Shown here in pieces: positions 1 to 9,304 of a stretch of 64,000 nt of DNA (the stretch's first letter is position 1; the number at the start of each line of letters is the position of its first letter). The position numbers and the translations under genes were made by a program. The notes beneath the pieces are model-generated. The model was not told the origin of the DNA. It ran no database searches and was given only the letters and a program-made list of their open reading frames with translations. The stretch comes from Mesorhizobium huakuii. GTDB lineage: Bacteria; Pseudomonadota; Alphaproteobacteria; Rhizobiales; Rhizobiaceae. The stretch spans positions 6,692,001 to 6,756,000 of the forward strand of contig NZ_CP050296.1 in assembly GCF_014189455.1 (NCBI RefSeq). Direction: 5' to 3'.

Positions 1-1131
1 ACGCCGCAGCAGGTGATGGCCAACCCCAATTCGATCACCGGCAAATATCTGTCGGGCGCGCTTGAAGTGGCGACACCCGGCGTGCGGCGTGAGGCGAAAA
101 AGAATCGCCGCCTGAAGATCGTCGGCGCACGCGGCAACAATCTGAAGAACGTCACCGCCGAAATCCCGCTCGGCACCTTCACCGCCGTCACCGGCGTGTC
201 GGGCGGCGGCAAGTCGACCTTCCTCATCGAGACGCTGTTCAAGGCAGCGTCGCGCCGCATCATGGGGTCGCGCGAGCATCCGGCCGAGCATGACCGCATC
301 GAGGGCCTCGAATTCCTCGACAAGGTCATCGACATCGACCAGTCGCCCATTGGACGGACCCCGCGCAGCAACCCCGCCACCTATACCGGCGCCTTCACGC
401 CGATCCGTGATTGGTTCGCCGGCCTGCCCGAGGCCAAGGCGCGCGGCTATCAGCCGGGACGCTTCTCGTTCAACGTCAAGGGTGGCCGCTGCGAGGCCTG
501 CCAGGGCGACGGTGTCATCAAGATCGAGATGCACTTCCTGCCCGATGTCTACGTCACCTGCGACGTCTGCCACGGAAAGCGCTACAACAGGGAGACGCTC
601 GACGTGCAGTTCAAGGGCAAGTCGATCGCCGACGTGCTCGACATGACAGTCGAGGAAGGCGTCGATTTCTTCGCCGCCGTGCCCGGCGTGCGCGACAAAC
701 TCGACACGCTGAAGCAGGTAGGCCTCGGCTACATCCACATCGGCCAGCAGGCAACGACGCTGTCCGGCGGCGAAGCGCAGCGCATCAAGCTGGCCAAGGA
801 ACTGTCGCGCAAGGCGACCGGCAAGACGCTCTACATCCTCGACGAGCCGACCACCGGCCTGCATTTCCACGACGTCGCCAAGCTCTTGGAAGTGCTGCAC
901 GAACTGGTCGACCAGGGCAACACGGTGGTGGTCATCGAGCACAATCTCGAGGTGATCAAGACCGCCGACTGGGTGCTCGACCTCGGCCCCGAAGGCGGTG
1001 ATGGCGGCGGCGAACTGGTTGCCCAGGGCACGCCGGAAGCCATCGTGCGCGAGAAGCGCAGCTACACCGGCCAGTTCCTCAAGGAGCTGCTGGAGCGGCG
1101 CCCCGGAGGCAAGCGCGAAGCGGCGGAGTGA
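1..1131 (+). CDS. uvrA: Excinuclease ABC subunit UvrA, C-terminal part (5' end outside window)
   Basis: DNA-damage recognition ATPase of nucleotide excision repair; it acts as a UvrA dimer with UvrB. The reading frame is open from base 1, so only the last 376 residues, the second ABC module, are present. Visible features are a Walker A variant GVSGGGKST (the family usually has GVSGSGKST), a CxxC...CxxC zinc module (CEAC and CDVC) in the segment rich in FNVKGGRC, the UvrA signature [12 protein letters not shown] and Walker [14 protein letters not shown]. The tail is charged and glycine-rich, as usual. The frame ends at TGA 1129-1131. Identity is certain. The Ser-to-Gly change in Walker A keeps the glycine-rich loop and the Lys-Ser. 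Confidence 0.96.
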   Translation, partial: TPQQVMANPNSITGKYLSGALEVATPGVRREAKKNRRLKIVGARGNNLKNVTAEIPLGTFTAVTGVSGGGKSTFLIETLFKAASRRIMGSREHPAEHDRIEGLEFLDKVIDIDQSPIGRTPRSNPATYTGAFTPIRDWFAGLPEAKARGYQPGRFSFNVKGGRCEACQGDGVIKIEMHFLPDVYVTCDVCHGKRYNRETLDVQFKGKSIADVLDMTVEEGVDFFAAVPGVRDKLDTLKQVGLGYIHIGQQATTLSGGEAQRIKLAKELSRKATGKTLYILDEPTTGLHFHDVAKLLEVLHELVDQGNTVVVIEHNLEVIKTADWVLDLGPEGGDGGGELVAQGTPEAIVREKRSYTGQFLKELLERRPGGKREAAE

Positions 1132-1168
1132 TGGTCGGACCCGCTTGGCGTCCGCCGGAGGGCTTTGA

Positions 1169-1621
1169 ATGACCATTAGAAAAGCGGTGGTCGGTGACCT
1201 CCAGGCTGTCGTCTCGCTGACCACGGCTGCCTATTCGCCTTACAACGCCATACTCGACGCGCCGCCGATTCCGGTGGCTGAAGACTACGCGCCGCGCATC
1301 GCGCGCGGCGAGGTCTGGCTGCTGGAGGACGGCGGCGAACTTGCCGGAGTGCTGACACTGGAACGGCATGAGGATCATGCGATGATCTTCTCCGTCGCGG
1401 TGTCGCCCGCCTTCCAGGGTAAGGGTTTTGGCATAAAGCTGCTCAATCACGCGGATCAACAGACGCGCTTGTGGGGTCTGCCGGAGATACGGCTCTACAC
1501 CAATGCGAAAATGGAACGGAACATCGCGCTCTATCTCGCCTACGGCTATCGCGAAACGGGTCGCCGGCCCAATCCCTACCGGCCAGGATGGGTGCTCGTC
1601 GACATGGCGAAGGCGACGTGA
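1169..1621 (+). CDS. GNAT family N-acetyltransferase
   Basis: A 150-residue single-domain acetyltransferase of the GNAT fold. The acetyl-CoA motif A is seen as VSPAFQGKGFGIKLL around residues 75-90, following a beta strand (HAMIFSVAVSP), and the C-terminal part (YTNAKMERNIALYLAYGYRETGR) is the usual motif B with the N...A.YeryGF pattern. The substrate cannot be inferred. The start ATG follows a GGAGGG-type ribosome binding site (CCGGAGGGCTTTGA). The stop codon is immediately followed by the ATG of the next gene, so the two are probably translated together. No regulator is adjacent. Confidence 0.88.
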   Translation: MTIRKAVVGDLQAVVSLTTAAYSPYNAILDAPPIPVAEDYAPRIARGEVWLLEDGGELAGVLTLERHEDHAMIFSVAVSPAFQGKGFGIKLLNHADQQTRLWGLPEIRLYTNAKMERNIALYLAYGYRETGRRPNPYRPGWVLVDMAKAT

Positions 1622-2236
1622 ATGCAGGCCGGAAGCTCCTGGGAAAACAAACTGACCCTGGATGGCGTGGTCCGCTCGTCGCATGCTTACGGCGCCGACT
1701 ATTTGTCCGAATTCCAGCGCATCCTGCTGCAGCATGTGAAGCCTGGCACGCGCGCCTATCTGGAATGGGGCATGGGCCACACGACGCTGGCGATCCTTGG
1801 GCTGAGGGACAGACTGGCCATCGACAACCTCTTTTCGATCGACGACAGCCAGCCTTTCCTCGATCAACTCCTGCCGCAGCTGCCGCAGTGGAGCGGTTTC
1901 CATCCAATCTGCCTGGACCTCCAGGGTCCCAAGTTTGGCGACCGCGATCCAGAACTCAATTATTCGACCTGGCCGCTGTGCCTGAAGCGCAAATTCGATT
2001 TTATCTTCATCGACGGCCGGCGCCGCATGGAATGCGCGTTCATGGCGACGCTGCTTTGCCATGCAGGGACGATCGTGATGTTGCACGACTATCGCCGCGC
2101 ACGCTATCAGCCGATCAAGGCTCTCTACGATATCGTCGAGGACGGAAATCAGTTTCGCGTCATGCGGCCGCGCAAGGACCTTTACCCCTCGGGAACGCCG
2201 ACAATCTTTTCCCCGGATTGGTCACCGCCCACTTGA
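1622..2236 (+). CDS. Class I methyltransferase-like protein (Methyltransf_24 type), function unknown
   Basis: A 204-residue protein whose ATG directly abuts the stop of the GNAT gene (no gap), implying translational coupling. It resembles small Rossmann-fold methyltransferase-like proteins: an N-terminal segment YLEWGMGHTTLAI takes the place of the SAM-binding loop, FDFIFIDGRRR is the acidic strand-4/5 motif, and GTIVMLHDYRR is the 'P...DD/HD' strand. The classic GxGxG is reduced to EWGMGHT, so SAM binding is plausible but unproven. No signal peptide or membrane segment. Similar proteins occur near glycosyltransferases in rhizobia, but there is no such context here. Confidence 0.6.
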   Translation: MQAGSSWENKLTLDGVVRSSHAYGADYLSEFQRILLQHVKPGTRAYLEWGMGHTTLAILGLRDRLAIDNLFSIDDSQPFLDQLLPQLPQWSGFHPICLDLQGPKFGDRDPELNYSTWPLCLKRKFDFIFIDGRRRMECAFMATLLCHAGTIVMLHDYRRARYQPIKALYDIVEDGNQFRVMRPRKDLYPSGTPTIFSPDWSPPT

Positions 2237-2291
2237 CCGAAATTGCCCGTTGCCACGCCCATAGCGGCAAAACACATTGGAGGAGAAGTCG

Positions 2292-3098
2292 ATGAGCAAA
2301 TCGGGAACAATCCGCTCCGGCATGGGCGGTTGGACCTTCGAGCCCTGGGACACGTCCTTCTATCCGGACAAACTGTCCAAGGCCAAACAGCTGCAATATG
2401 CCAGCCGGCAGGTGCCGAGCATCGAAGTCAATGGCACCTACTATTCCAGCTTCAAGGAGCCGACCTTCGTCAAATGGGCAAGCGAAGCGCCGGACGGTTT
2501 CGTCTATTCGCTGAAGGGCAACCGCTTCGTCACCAACCGGCGCGTGCTGGGCGAAGCCGGTGAATCGATGATGCGCTTCCTCGGCTCCGGCGTTGCCGCG
2601 CTCGGCGACAAGCTCGGCCCGATCCTGTGGCAGTTCGCGCCGACCAAAAAGTTCGATCCGGACGATTTCGAAGCCTTTTTGAAACTGCTGCCGGAAAGGC
2701 AGGATGGGGTCGCATTGCGCCACGCGCTCGAAGTGCGCAACGACAGTTTCATCATGCCGGAATTCGCGGCACTTGCCCGCAAATACAAGGCGGCGATCGT
2801 CTATGCCGACCACGCGAAATATCCCGATATCGCCGACGTCACCGGTGACTTCGTCTACGCACGGCTGCAGACCGGCTCGGACGACAATCCCGACTGCTAT
2901 ACGCCGAAGGGGCTCGATGAATGGGCGGCGCGGGTAAAGACCTGGGCGGAAGGCAAGCAGCCGCCCGATTTGCGGCGCGCCGATCCCGCCACCGACGCGC
3001 CGGTGCAACCGCGCGACGTGTTCGTCTACTTCATCACCGAGGGCAAGGTGCGCGCACCGTTCGGGGCGATGGCGCTGATGAAGCGCGTAGCCGGCTGA
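2292..3098 (+). CDS. DUF72 family protein (YecE-like)
   Basis: A 268-residue TIM-barrel-like DUF72 protein. Diagnostic features are the N-terminal RSGMGGWTFEPW, the segment IEVNGTYYSSFKEPTFVKWA near residue 50, and the later FVYARLQTG and FVYFITEGKVRAPF motifs. The biochemical function of the family is unknown. The ATG at 2292 is chosen because AGGAGA lies 6-11 bases upstream; an in-frame TTG 15 bases earlier has no binding site. It is not obviously in an operon: a 55-base gap separates it from the methyltransferase-like gene. Confidence 0.88.
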   Translation: MSKSGTIRSGMGGWTFEPWDTSFYPDKLSKAKQLQYASRQVPSIEVNGTYYSSFKEPTFVKWASEAPDGFVYSLKGNRFVTNRRVLGEAGESMMRFLGSGVAALGDKLGPILWQFAPTKKFDPDDFEAFLKLLPERQDGVALRHALEVRNDSFIMPEFAALARKYKAAIVYADHAKYPDIADVTGDFVYARLQTGSDDNPDCYTPKGLDEWAARVKTWAEGKQPPDLRRADPATDAPVQPRDVFVYFITEGKVRAPFGAMALMKRVAG

Positions 3099-3267
3099 CG
3101 AGCATCAGTCGGTATCCGCAAGCGCATCAACGCGTTTTGCGCGTGGCAAAGCGCCTATTCGCGGCATCTTCGCCGCGATCGTAACCTTATCGACACTTCC
3201 TTGCTGCATGAATGCGGCGACGCCAAGCCGCAGAGCTGGAAGCCGCCGCCGGCAGGGAAAGAGGGGA

Positions 3268-4416
3268 ATGTCGCTCGACTACACTTCACTTCTGCTGGCT
3301 GTTGGTTTCTCCGCCGCTTGCCTGAGCCTGACATTGTTCGGCATGTGGCTGACCGCCCGCACGGAAAAATTCCTGCTGACATGGGCGATCAGCCTGGTGT
3401 TCGTGGTCGGCGATATCTTCGTCTATGACGCCTATATCGACATGCCCGGGCGCCTGCTCGGCATCGCCACCCTTGTGCTGCTGCTGCTCGGTTTCTCGAC
3501 CATGCTGGGTGCGGCCTACCAGTTCAGAACCGGCGGCTCGCCGCTGCCGCGGGCGCTGTGGGGCTGCGCCTCGCTGGCGGTGGCGCTGCCTGCAATGGCG
3601 CTCGGCTATGACGGCCTCGGCTTCATGTTCGAGAACCTGTTCGCCGCCTTGCTGCTGTTCGCGACGGCGTTTGAATATTGGAGGGGCCGCGATGAGGCCC
3701 CTGCGCTGACGATCGGCATCACCACACTCTACTCGGCCACCGCCGTTTCCTTCATGCTGTGCGCGGCGGTGCTGGCATGGGACGGCAAGCTGGTCCTCGG
3801 CCATGCGCCGAGCAACTGGGCGGAGGAACTGAGCCTCATCGTGGTTATTGCCAGCATGACGGGTATTGGCGCCCTGTCGCTTGCCCTCAACCAGGGACGT
3901 CTGGCCCGGCACCACCGCCGCAATGCGCTGACCGATCCCTTGACAGGTCTGCTCAACCGGCGCGCACTGTTCGACATACATGGCCGCGTCCCGGTCGGCG
4001 CCTTCACCGCTGTGGTTGTCTTCGACCTCGACAATTTCAAAGCCATCAACGACGAATTCGGCCACGCGGCAGGCGACGAGGTGTTGAAGGTGTTTGCCGG
4101 GGAACTCGCCGGCAATCTTCGCCAGACCGACGTTGCCGCGCGCATGGGCGGCGAGGAATTCGCACTGGTGTTGAAGCGCACGCTGCCGGAGACGGTCGAG
4201 GAAGCAGCAGAGCGCATCCGCACCGCCTTCGCGACGCGCCTGATAGAAACCGAGACGGGATCCCTGAGGTGCACGGTCAGTGCCGGTTTTGCGTTTGGCA
4301 GCAAGGAAGGCCTCAGCTTCGACAAGGTGCTCAGCGCCGCCGACAAGGCGCTCTACGACGCCAAGCGCGGCGGCCGCAATCGCGTCACCGCCTCACCCTT
4401 CCGGCGCGCGAGCTGA
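3268..4416 (+). CDS. Membrane-anchored diguanylate cyclase (GGDEF)
   Basis: Makes the second messenger cyclic-di-GMP from two GTP. The 382-residue protein has about six hydrophobic segments in its first 215 residues and then a GGDEF domain beginning near NALTDPLTGLLNRRAL. The active site reads GGEEF, with a canonical inhibitory site RxxD five residues before it (RQTDVAARMGGEEF), so product inhibition is likely. No PAS or other named sensory domain is seen, so the membrane part is presumably the sensor. The ATG at 3268 is preferred over an in-frame ATG 60 bases upstream because a purine-rich AGGGAAAGAGGGGA site precedes it and the extra 20 residues are very basic and unlike a membrane leader. 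Confidence 0.9.
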   Translation: MSLDYTSLLLAVGFSAACLSLTLFGMWLTARTEKFLLTWAISLVFVVGDIFVYDAYIDMPGRLLGIATLVLLLLGFSTMLGAAYQFRTGGSPLPRALWGCASLAVALPAMALGYDGLGFMFENLFAALLLFATAFEYWRGRDEAPALTIGITTLYSATAVSFMLCAAVLAWDGKLVLGHAPSNWAEELSLIVVIASMTGIGALSLALNQGRLARHHRRNALTDPLTGLLNRRALFDIHGRVPVGAFTAVVVFDLDNFKAINDEFGHAAGDEVLKVFAGELAGNLRQTDVAARMGGEEFALVLKRTLPETVEEAAERIRTAFATRLIETETGSLRCTVSAGFAFGSKEGLSFDKVLSAADKALYDAKRGGRNRVTASPFRRAS

Positions 4417-4465
4417 CCGCGTATCAATGCCGGGCCGGCGATTTGCTGGATAGGCGAAAGCTGCT

Positions 4466-4642
4466 CTATGCCGCCATGACGATCTCATTGAAGGTATCGA
4501 GGTCGACGTAGAAGACCTTGGTAATCTCCTCGATCAGGTCGTCGTATTCGCAGCCCTGTGACCGCAAAATGTTGATGGCGGCGATGATATCGACCCGTTC
4601 GGTAAGCCGCCGCTTCTGATAGTCCTCGACGAAACGTTCCAT
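4466..4642 (-). CDS. Small conserved-looking protein, 58 residues
   Basis: A 58-residue minus-strand frame beginning MERFVEDYQKRRLTERVDII and ending FNEIVMAA. It is acidic and probably alpha-helical (EYDDLIEEITKVFYVDLDTFNEIV), with no signal peptide. An AAGGGA binding site lies 6 bases before the ATG, which supports translation. I recall similar short proteins in rhizobial genomes but cannot name a function. It stands alone between the convergent diguanylate cyclase gene and the 3' end of the urt operon. Confidence 0.6.
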   Translation of the reverse strand: MERFVEDYQKRRLTERVDIIAAINILRSQGCEYDDLIEEITKVFYVDLDTFNEIVMAA

Positions 4643-4817
4643 GGCTGTCCCTTAGCCTGTGTGCCCAAACGCGTTTGAACGACAGATCGCAGGAGGGAAG
4701 CTAGGAAGCCTTGCTTGCGTGGAACTTGCCCGGCCTTCGCCGCGCCCTCGATCTGCGATAACCAGACTGATACGGAAGCGGCCGACTCACAAAGCCAACA
4801 AAAGATTAGCATGCAGC

Positions 4818-4833
4818 CTCTGGCGCGCCAGAG
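4818..4833. other. Perfect 16-bp palindrome CTCTGGCGCGCCAGAG
   Basis: This lies in the 265-base gap between urtE and the 58-residue gene. The two 8-base arms match perfectly with no spacer, an arrangement typical of a dimeric repressor operator. It has no T-run and no loop, so it is not a terminator. No gene starts nearby in a way that would settle its role. Confidence 0.3.
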
Positions 4834-4907
4834 ATGCAGATCGATGGATGGAAGAAATATTGGACTTGCCAGGACTTTGGATCGTCAGCCGAAGTTCGGC
4901 ACCGATT

Positions 4908-5603
4908 CTAGACGGTAAGAAACTTCCGTACATCAGCCCGGTCTAAATCTTCCGCCGGGCCAGTATGGACGATCTGACCGCGGTCCATGATGTTGACCTC
5001 GTCGGCGAGTTCGCGGCAGAAGTCGAGATATTGTTCGACCAGCAGCACCGCAATGCCGGCCTGGTCGCGCAGGTAACGGATGGCACGGCCGATATCCTTG
5101 ATGATCGATGGCTGGATGCCTTCGGTCGGCTCGTCGAGCACCAACAGCTTCGGCCGCATCACCAGCGCCCGGCCGATCGCCAGTTGCTGCTGCTGACCGC
5201 CGGAAAGGTCGCCGCCACGGCGGCCGAGCATCTGCTTCAGCACCGGAAACAACTCGAAGACATGCGCCGGCACATTGCGGTCGGCACGCTTCAACGGCGC
5301 AAAGCCGGATTCCAGGTTTTCGCGCACCGTGAGCAGGGGAAAGATCTCCCTGCCCTGCGGTACGAATGCGATGCCCGACCGGGCGCGGTCATACGCCGCG
5401 CTCCGGTCGAGCGCCTTCCCCTCGAAGGCAACGCTTCCGCTCGTCAGCCGGTGGTGGCCGACGATCGATCTCATTAAACTGGTCTTGCCGACGCCGTTGC
5501 GGCCGAGCACGCAAGTGATCTTGCCGGCGCCGGCCTTCAGCGAAACGCCGCGCAGCGCCTGGGCGGCGCCGTAATGGAGCGTGGCGTTGGAAACTTCGAG
5601 CAT
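4908..5603 (-). CDS. urtE: Urea ABC transporter ATP-binding protein UrtE
   Basis: Second ATPase of the urea uptake transporter, a branched-chain-amino-acid-type ABC importer; it works in the cytoplasm on the UrtB/UrtC membrane pair. The protein has 231 residues, the usual LivF/UrtE length. Walker A GRNGVGKTS is at 35-43, the signature LSGGQQQQLAIGRAL at 133-147 and Walker B LLVLDEPTEGIQPSI at 153-167; the EGIQPSI ending is typical of UrtE. It is the last gene of the operon, 69 bases after urtD. No convincing terminator was seen in the 265 bases downstream. Confidence 0.93.
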   Translation of the reverse strand: MLEVSNATLHYGAAQALRGVSLKAGAGKITCVLGRNGVGKTSLMRSIVGHHRLTSGSVAFEGKALDRSAAYDRARSGIAFVPQGREIFPLLTVRENLESGFAPLKRADRNVPAHVFELFPVLKQMLGRRGGDLSGGQQQQLAIGRALVMRPKLLVLDEPTEGIQPSIIKDIGRAIRYLRDQAGIAVLLVEQYLDFCRELADEVNIMDRGQIVHTGPAEDLDRADVRKFLTV

Positions 5604-5672
5604 CTCAGCGCCTCTTCCAGAAGCGGAGAAACGACAAATCGAAGCGATGGAATTGCACCCGCCAGACCATGC

Positions 5673-6419
5673 TCATCTCCCGAGATAAACTTCGACGACG
5701 CGCTCGTCGGCCGAGACGAAATCGAGCGTGCCTTCCGACAGCACCGAACCCTCGTGCAGGCAGGTGACCTTGACGCCGAGCTCGCGCACGAAATGCATGT
5801 CGTGCTCGACCACGATGACCGAATGGTCGCGCGCAATGTCCTTGAGCAGCCGCGCGGTCTCCTCGGTCTCGGCATCGGTCATGCCGGCGACGGGCTCATC
5901 GACCAAAAGCAGTTTCGGGTCCTGCGCCAGCAGCATGCCGATCTCCAGCCACTGTTTCTGGCCGTGGCTGAGATTGGCGGCCAGCTCATGGCGCTTGTCG
6001 CCCAGCCGGATGATGCCGAGAATGTCATCGATCTGCCGCGCCTCGGCCGCCGAGCGGCGGTGAAACAGCGCCGGAAAGATCGAGCGCGGCCCCTTCAGCG
6101 CCAGCATCAGGTTTTCCTCGATCGTGTGGCTTTCGAAGACCGTCGGCTTCTGGAATTTGCGGCCGATGCCCATCATGGCGATCTCGGCCTCGTCATGCCT
6201 GGTGAGATCCACCTGGCCGTCGAAGAACACTTCGCCCTCGTCGGGCCGCGTCTTGCCGGTGACGATGTCCATCATCGTCGTCTTGCCGGCGCCGTTGGGG
6301 CCGATGATGGCGCGCATCTCGCCCTTGTCGAGCACCAGCGACAGATTGTTGATGGCGCGAAAGCCGTCGAAGGAGACCGAGACGCCGTCGAGATAGAGGA
6401 TGGTGTTCGACTTGCTCAT
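5673..6419 (-). CDS. urtD: Urea ABC transporter ATP-binding protein UrtD
   Basis: First ATPase of the urea importer. It has 248 residues from the ATG at 6419, which follows a GGAGTAGGACC binding site; a longer open frame upstream overlaps urtC and is spurious. Walker A GPNGAGKT is at 40-47, Walker B KLLLVDEP at 169-176, and the signature reads LSHGQKQWLEIG at 150-161, the LSHGQ form typical of UrtD and LivG. Only 4 bases separate it from the urtC stop, so translation is coupled. Confidence 0.94.
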   Translation of the reverse strand: MSKSNTILYLDGVSVSFDGFRAINNLSLVLDKGEMRAIIGPNGAGKTTMMDIVTGKTRPDEGEVFFDGQVDLTRHDEAEIAMMGIGRKFQKPTVFESHTIEENLMLALKGPRSIFPALFHRRSAAEARQIDDILGIIRLGDKRHELAANLSHGQKQWLEIGMLLAQDPKLLLVDEPVAGMTDAETEETARLLKDIARDHSVIVVEHDMHFVRELGVKVTCLHEGSVLSEGTLDFVSADERVVEVYLGR

Positions 6420-6423
6420 GGTC

Positions 6424-7659
6424 CTACTCCGCCGCCTGCGGTTCAGGGTCGGACCAGGCCCATTCGCCTGGATTTCTCGCCGGCGAGCGAGCGGGCTTCG
6501 AGGTCGCGGACGCCACTGCAACCTTGGTGTCGGCCTCTTCAGCGGCGGAGACCGCGCGCAACGCCTTAGCATTGCCGCGCCAGCTGTCCCACATGCCGAT
6601 GATGCCCTTCGGCAAGAGCAGCGTGACGGCGACGAACAGGCCGCCCAGCGCAAACAGCCAGAGTTCCGGCAGCACGCCGGTGAACCAGGATTTGCCGGCA
6701 TTGACCAGCAGCGCGCCGATGATCGGCCCGACGATGGTGCCGCGCCCGCCCACGGCCGCCCAGATCACCACCTCGATCGAATTGGACGGCTCGAATTCGC
6801 CGGGATTGATGATGCCGACCTGCGGCACGTAGAGCGCGCCGGCAATGCCGGCCATGACGGCCGAGACAGTGAAGGCGAACAGTTTTACGTTCTCCGCCCG
6901 CCAGCCGAGGAAGCGTGTGCGGCTCTCGGCGTCGCGCACGGCCATCAAGAGCTTGCCGTATTTGGAGCCGACGATCGCCCAGGTGATGAACACGGCGAAC
7001 GCCAGCATCACCGCGCTCGCCGCGAACAATGCCGATCGCGTGGCGTCGGCCTGCACGTTGAAGCCCAGAATATCCTTGAAATCTGTCAGGCCGTTATTGC
7101 CGCCGAAACCCATGTCGTTGCGGAAGAAGGCGAGCAGCAGCGCATAGGTCATCGCCTGGGTGATGATCGAAAGATAGACGCCGGTGACGCGGCTGCGGAA
7201 GGCGAACCAGCCGAAGACGAAAGCAAGCAGGCCGGGTACCGCCAGCACCATCAGCGCGGCAAACCAGAAATGGTCGAAGCCGTACCAGAACCACGGCAAT
7301 TCCTTGTAATTCAGGAACACCATGAAGTCAGGCAGGATCGGGTTGCCATAGACGCCGCGCGAGCCGATCTGGCGCATCAGGTACATGCCCATCGCATAGC
7401 CGCCAAGCGCGAAGAAGGCGCCGTGGCCGAGCGAGAGGATGCCGCAATAACCCCACACCAGGTCCAGCGAAAGCGCCAGCAGCGCATAGCAGAGATACTT
7501 GCCGGTCAGCGCGACGATATAGGCCGGGACGTAGAAAGCGCTGGTCGGAGATACCGCCAGATTGAGCAGCGGCACGATGATGGCCACCGCCAGCAGGATG
7601 AAGATGGTGATGGCGATGCGGCGGTCCGCGCCGGCGGCGAAGAAGCGTCCCGTGATCAT
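6424..7659 (-). CDS. urtC: Urea ABC transporter permease UrtC
   Basis: Inner-membrane permease of the urea importer (LivM-like), 411 residues. About ten hydrophobic segments are visible, starting with ITIFILLAVAIIVPLLNLAV and including YVPAYIVALTGKYLCYALLA; the family motif SLGHGAFFALGGYAMGMYL is near residue 90. The C-terminal tail past the last membrane segment (about 45 residues, ending EPQAAE) is polar and probably cytoplasmic. The ATG at 7659 overlaps the urtB stop by four bases (ATGA), the normal arrangement in this operon. Confidence 0.93.
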   Translation of the reverse strand: MITGRFFAAGADRRIAITIFILLAVAIIVPLLNLAVSPTSAFYVPAYIVALTGKYLCYALLALSLDLVWGYCGILSLGHGAFFALGGYAMGMYLMRQIGSRGVYGNPILPDFMVFLNYKELPWFWYGFDHFWFAALMVLAVPGLLAFVFGWFAFRSRVTGVYLSIITQAMTYALLLAFFRNDMGFGGNNGLTDFKDILGFNVQADATRSALFAASAVMLAFAVFITWAIVGSKYGKLLMAVRDAESRTRFLGWRAENVKLFAFTVSAVMAGIAGALYVPQVGIINPGEFEPSNSIEVVIWAAVGGRGTIVGPIIGALLVNAGKSWFTGVLPELWLFALGGLFVAVTLLLPKGIIGMWDSWRGNAKALRAVSAAEEADTKVAVASATSKPARSPARNPGEWAWSDPEPQAAE

Positions 7660-9272
7660 GCTTCCACCGCCCTGCCCTTGAGCGCGAACAGGCCGCGCGG
7701 GCGCTTCTGGATGAACAGGATGATCAGCACCAGCACGACGATCTTGCCGAGCACAGCGCCGGCGTAGGGCTCGAGGAATTTGTTGACGATGCCGAGCGAG
7801 AAAGCGCCGACCAGCGTGCCCCACAGATTGCCGACGCCGCCGAAGACGACGACCATGAAGCTGTCAATGATGTAGCCGCGGCCGAGATTGGGCGAGACAT
7901 TGTCGATCTGGCTGAGTGCGACACCGGCAATGCCGGCAATGCCGGATCCGAGCGCGAAGGTCAGCGCGTCAACCCAGGGCGTCCTGATGCCCATCGAGGC
8001 GGCCATGCGGCGGTTGGCGGTGACGGCGCGCATCTGCAAGCCCCAGGGCGTGCGCTTCATCACGTAGAGCAACACGCCGAAGACCGTGAGCGCGAAAACC
8101 AGGATCCACAGACGGTTCCAGGTGATGGCGAGCTGACCAACGTTGAACGACCCTGACATCCAGGAGGGGTTGCCGACCTCCTGGTTGGTCGGCCCGAAGA
8201 TCGAGCGCACCGCCTGCTGCAGGATCAGCGACACGCCCCAGGTCGCCAGCAGGGTTTCCAGTGGCCGACCATAGAGGAAACGGATGACGCCACGCTCGAT
8301 GGCCAGACCGACGAGTGCCGCGACCAGAAAGGCAAGCGGCAGCGCGATCACCAGCGACCAGTCGAACAGGCCGGGGAAGGATGTGCGGATCACCTGCTGA
8401 ACGACGAAGGTGGTGTAGGCGCCGAGCATCACCATCTCGCCATGCGCCATGTTGATGACGCCCATGACGCCGAAGGTGATGGCGAGCCCGATCGCGGCCA
8501 GCAGCAGCACCGAGCCCAGCGAAATGCCGTACCAGATGTTCTGGCCGGCATCCCAAAGCGCCAATGTCGAATTGATGTTGGCGATCGCGGCGGTCGCGGC
8601 TTCCTTGACCGCGCCCGAGGCGTTGGCCTCGACAGAGGTGAGCAGCGAAACCGCGTCACGGTCGCCGCGCGCGCCGATCAGCGCGACGGCCGCCAACTTG
8701 TCTGCATCGGGCTTGTCTGAAACCAGTATGGACGCCGCACGCGCCTGCTCCAGCAAAGCCTTGACGCTCGCCACGCTTTCACTGGCGATCGCTGCGTCGA
8801 GCGGCTCGATATTGGCTGCGTCCGGTGTCTTGAACATAGTGTCGGCTGCGGCGATGCGGACGGTCGGATCCTTGGAACCAAGGGTCAACGTGCCCAATGC
8901 ATCACGGATGGCGCGACGCAGCGTGTTGTTGACAGTGATCTTGCTTATGTCGTCCACGGAGGCCTCGCCCGCTGCTTCGCCGCTCAGCGTGTCGAAAAGC
9001 TGGACGCTGTCGTCGCCTTCCTTGCCGACGAACACCATCGAGTCGGCCATGCGAACGTAAAGATTGCCGTCAGCCAATGCAGCAAGCGGCCGCTCGACAG
9101 CGGGATCCCCTGTGGCCGTCAACTCTTGAACGACGGCGCCCGTCTCGGAGAAGTCCGTTACCGTAGCGAATTTGGCGATAATGGCACGCAGATCGGCTTC
9201 CGCAGCGCCCGAAGACGACAGCGTCGCCAGCAGGAACAACAGCATCAGGCCAATCGCGCGGAGCAGACTCAT
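7656..9272 (-). CDS. urtB: Urea ABC transporter permease UrtB with N-terminal periplasmic extension
   Basis: Second permease of the urea importer, 538 residues. After a signal-like leader (LRAIGLMLLFLLATLSSSGAA) there is an alpha-helical, HEAT-like soluble region to about residue 240, a known trait of UrtB and absent from LivH. The permease follows, with WYGISLGSVLLLAAIGLAITFGVMGVINMAHGEMVMLGAYT carrying the LivH-type NMAHGE motif. It ends FIQKRPRGLFALKGRAVEA. It is separated from urtA by 96 bases containing a strong hairpin and overlaps urtC by four bases. Confidence 0.93.
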   Translation of the reverse strand: MSLLRAIGLMLLFLLATLSSSGAAEADLRAIIAKFATVTDFSETGAVVQELTATGDPAVERPLAALADGNLYVRMADSMVFVGKEGDDSVQLFDTLSGEAAGEASVDDISKITVNNTLRRAIRDALGTLTLGSKDPTVRIAAADTMFKTPDAANIEPLDAAIASESVASVKALLEQARAASILVSDKPDADKLAAVALIGARGDRDAVSLLTSVEANASGAVKEAATAAIANINSTLALWDAGQNIWYGISLGSVLLLAAIGLAITFGVMGVINMAHGEMVMLGAYTTFVVQQVIRTSFPGLFDWSLVIALPLAFLVAALVGLAIERGVIRFLYGRPLETLLATWGVSLILQQAVRSIFGPTNQEVGNPSWMSGSFNVGQLAITWNRLWILVFALTVFGVLLYVMKRTPWGLQMRAVTANRRMAASMGIRTPWVDALTFALGSGIAGIAGVALSQIDNVSPNLGRGYIIDSFMVVVFGGVGNLWGTLVGAFSLGIVNKFLEPYAGAVLGKIVVLVLIILFIQKRPRGLFALKGRAVEA

Positions 9273-9304
9273 GGGCTTTAGGCGACCCTTGAAGGTTGAA
9301 TTGG

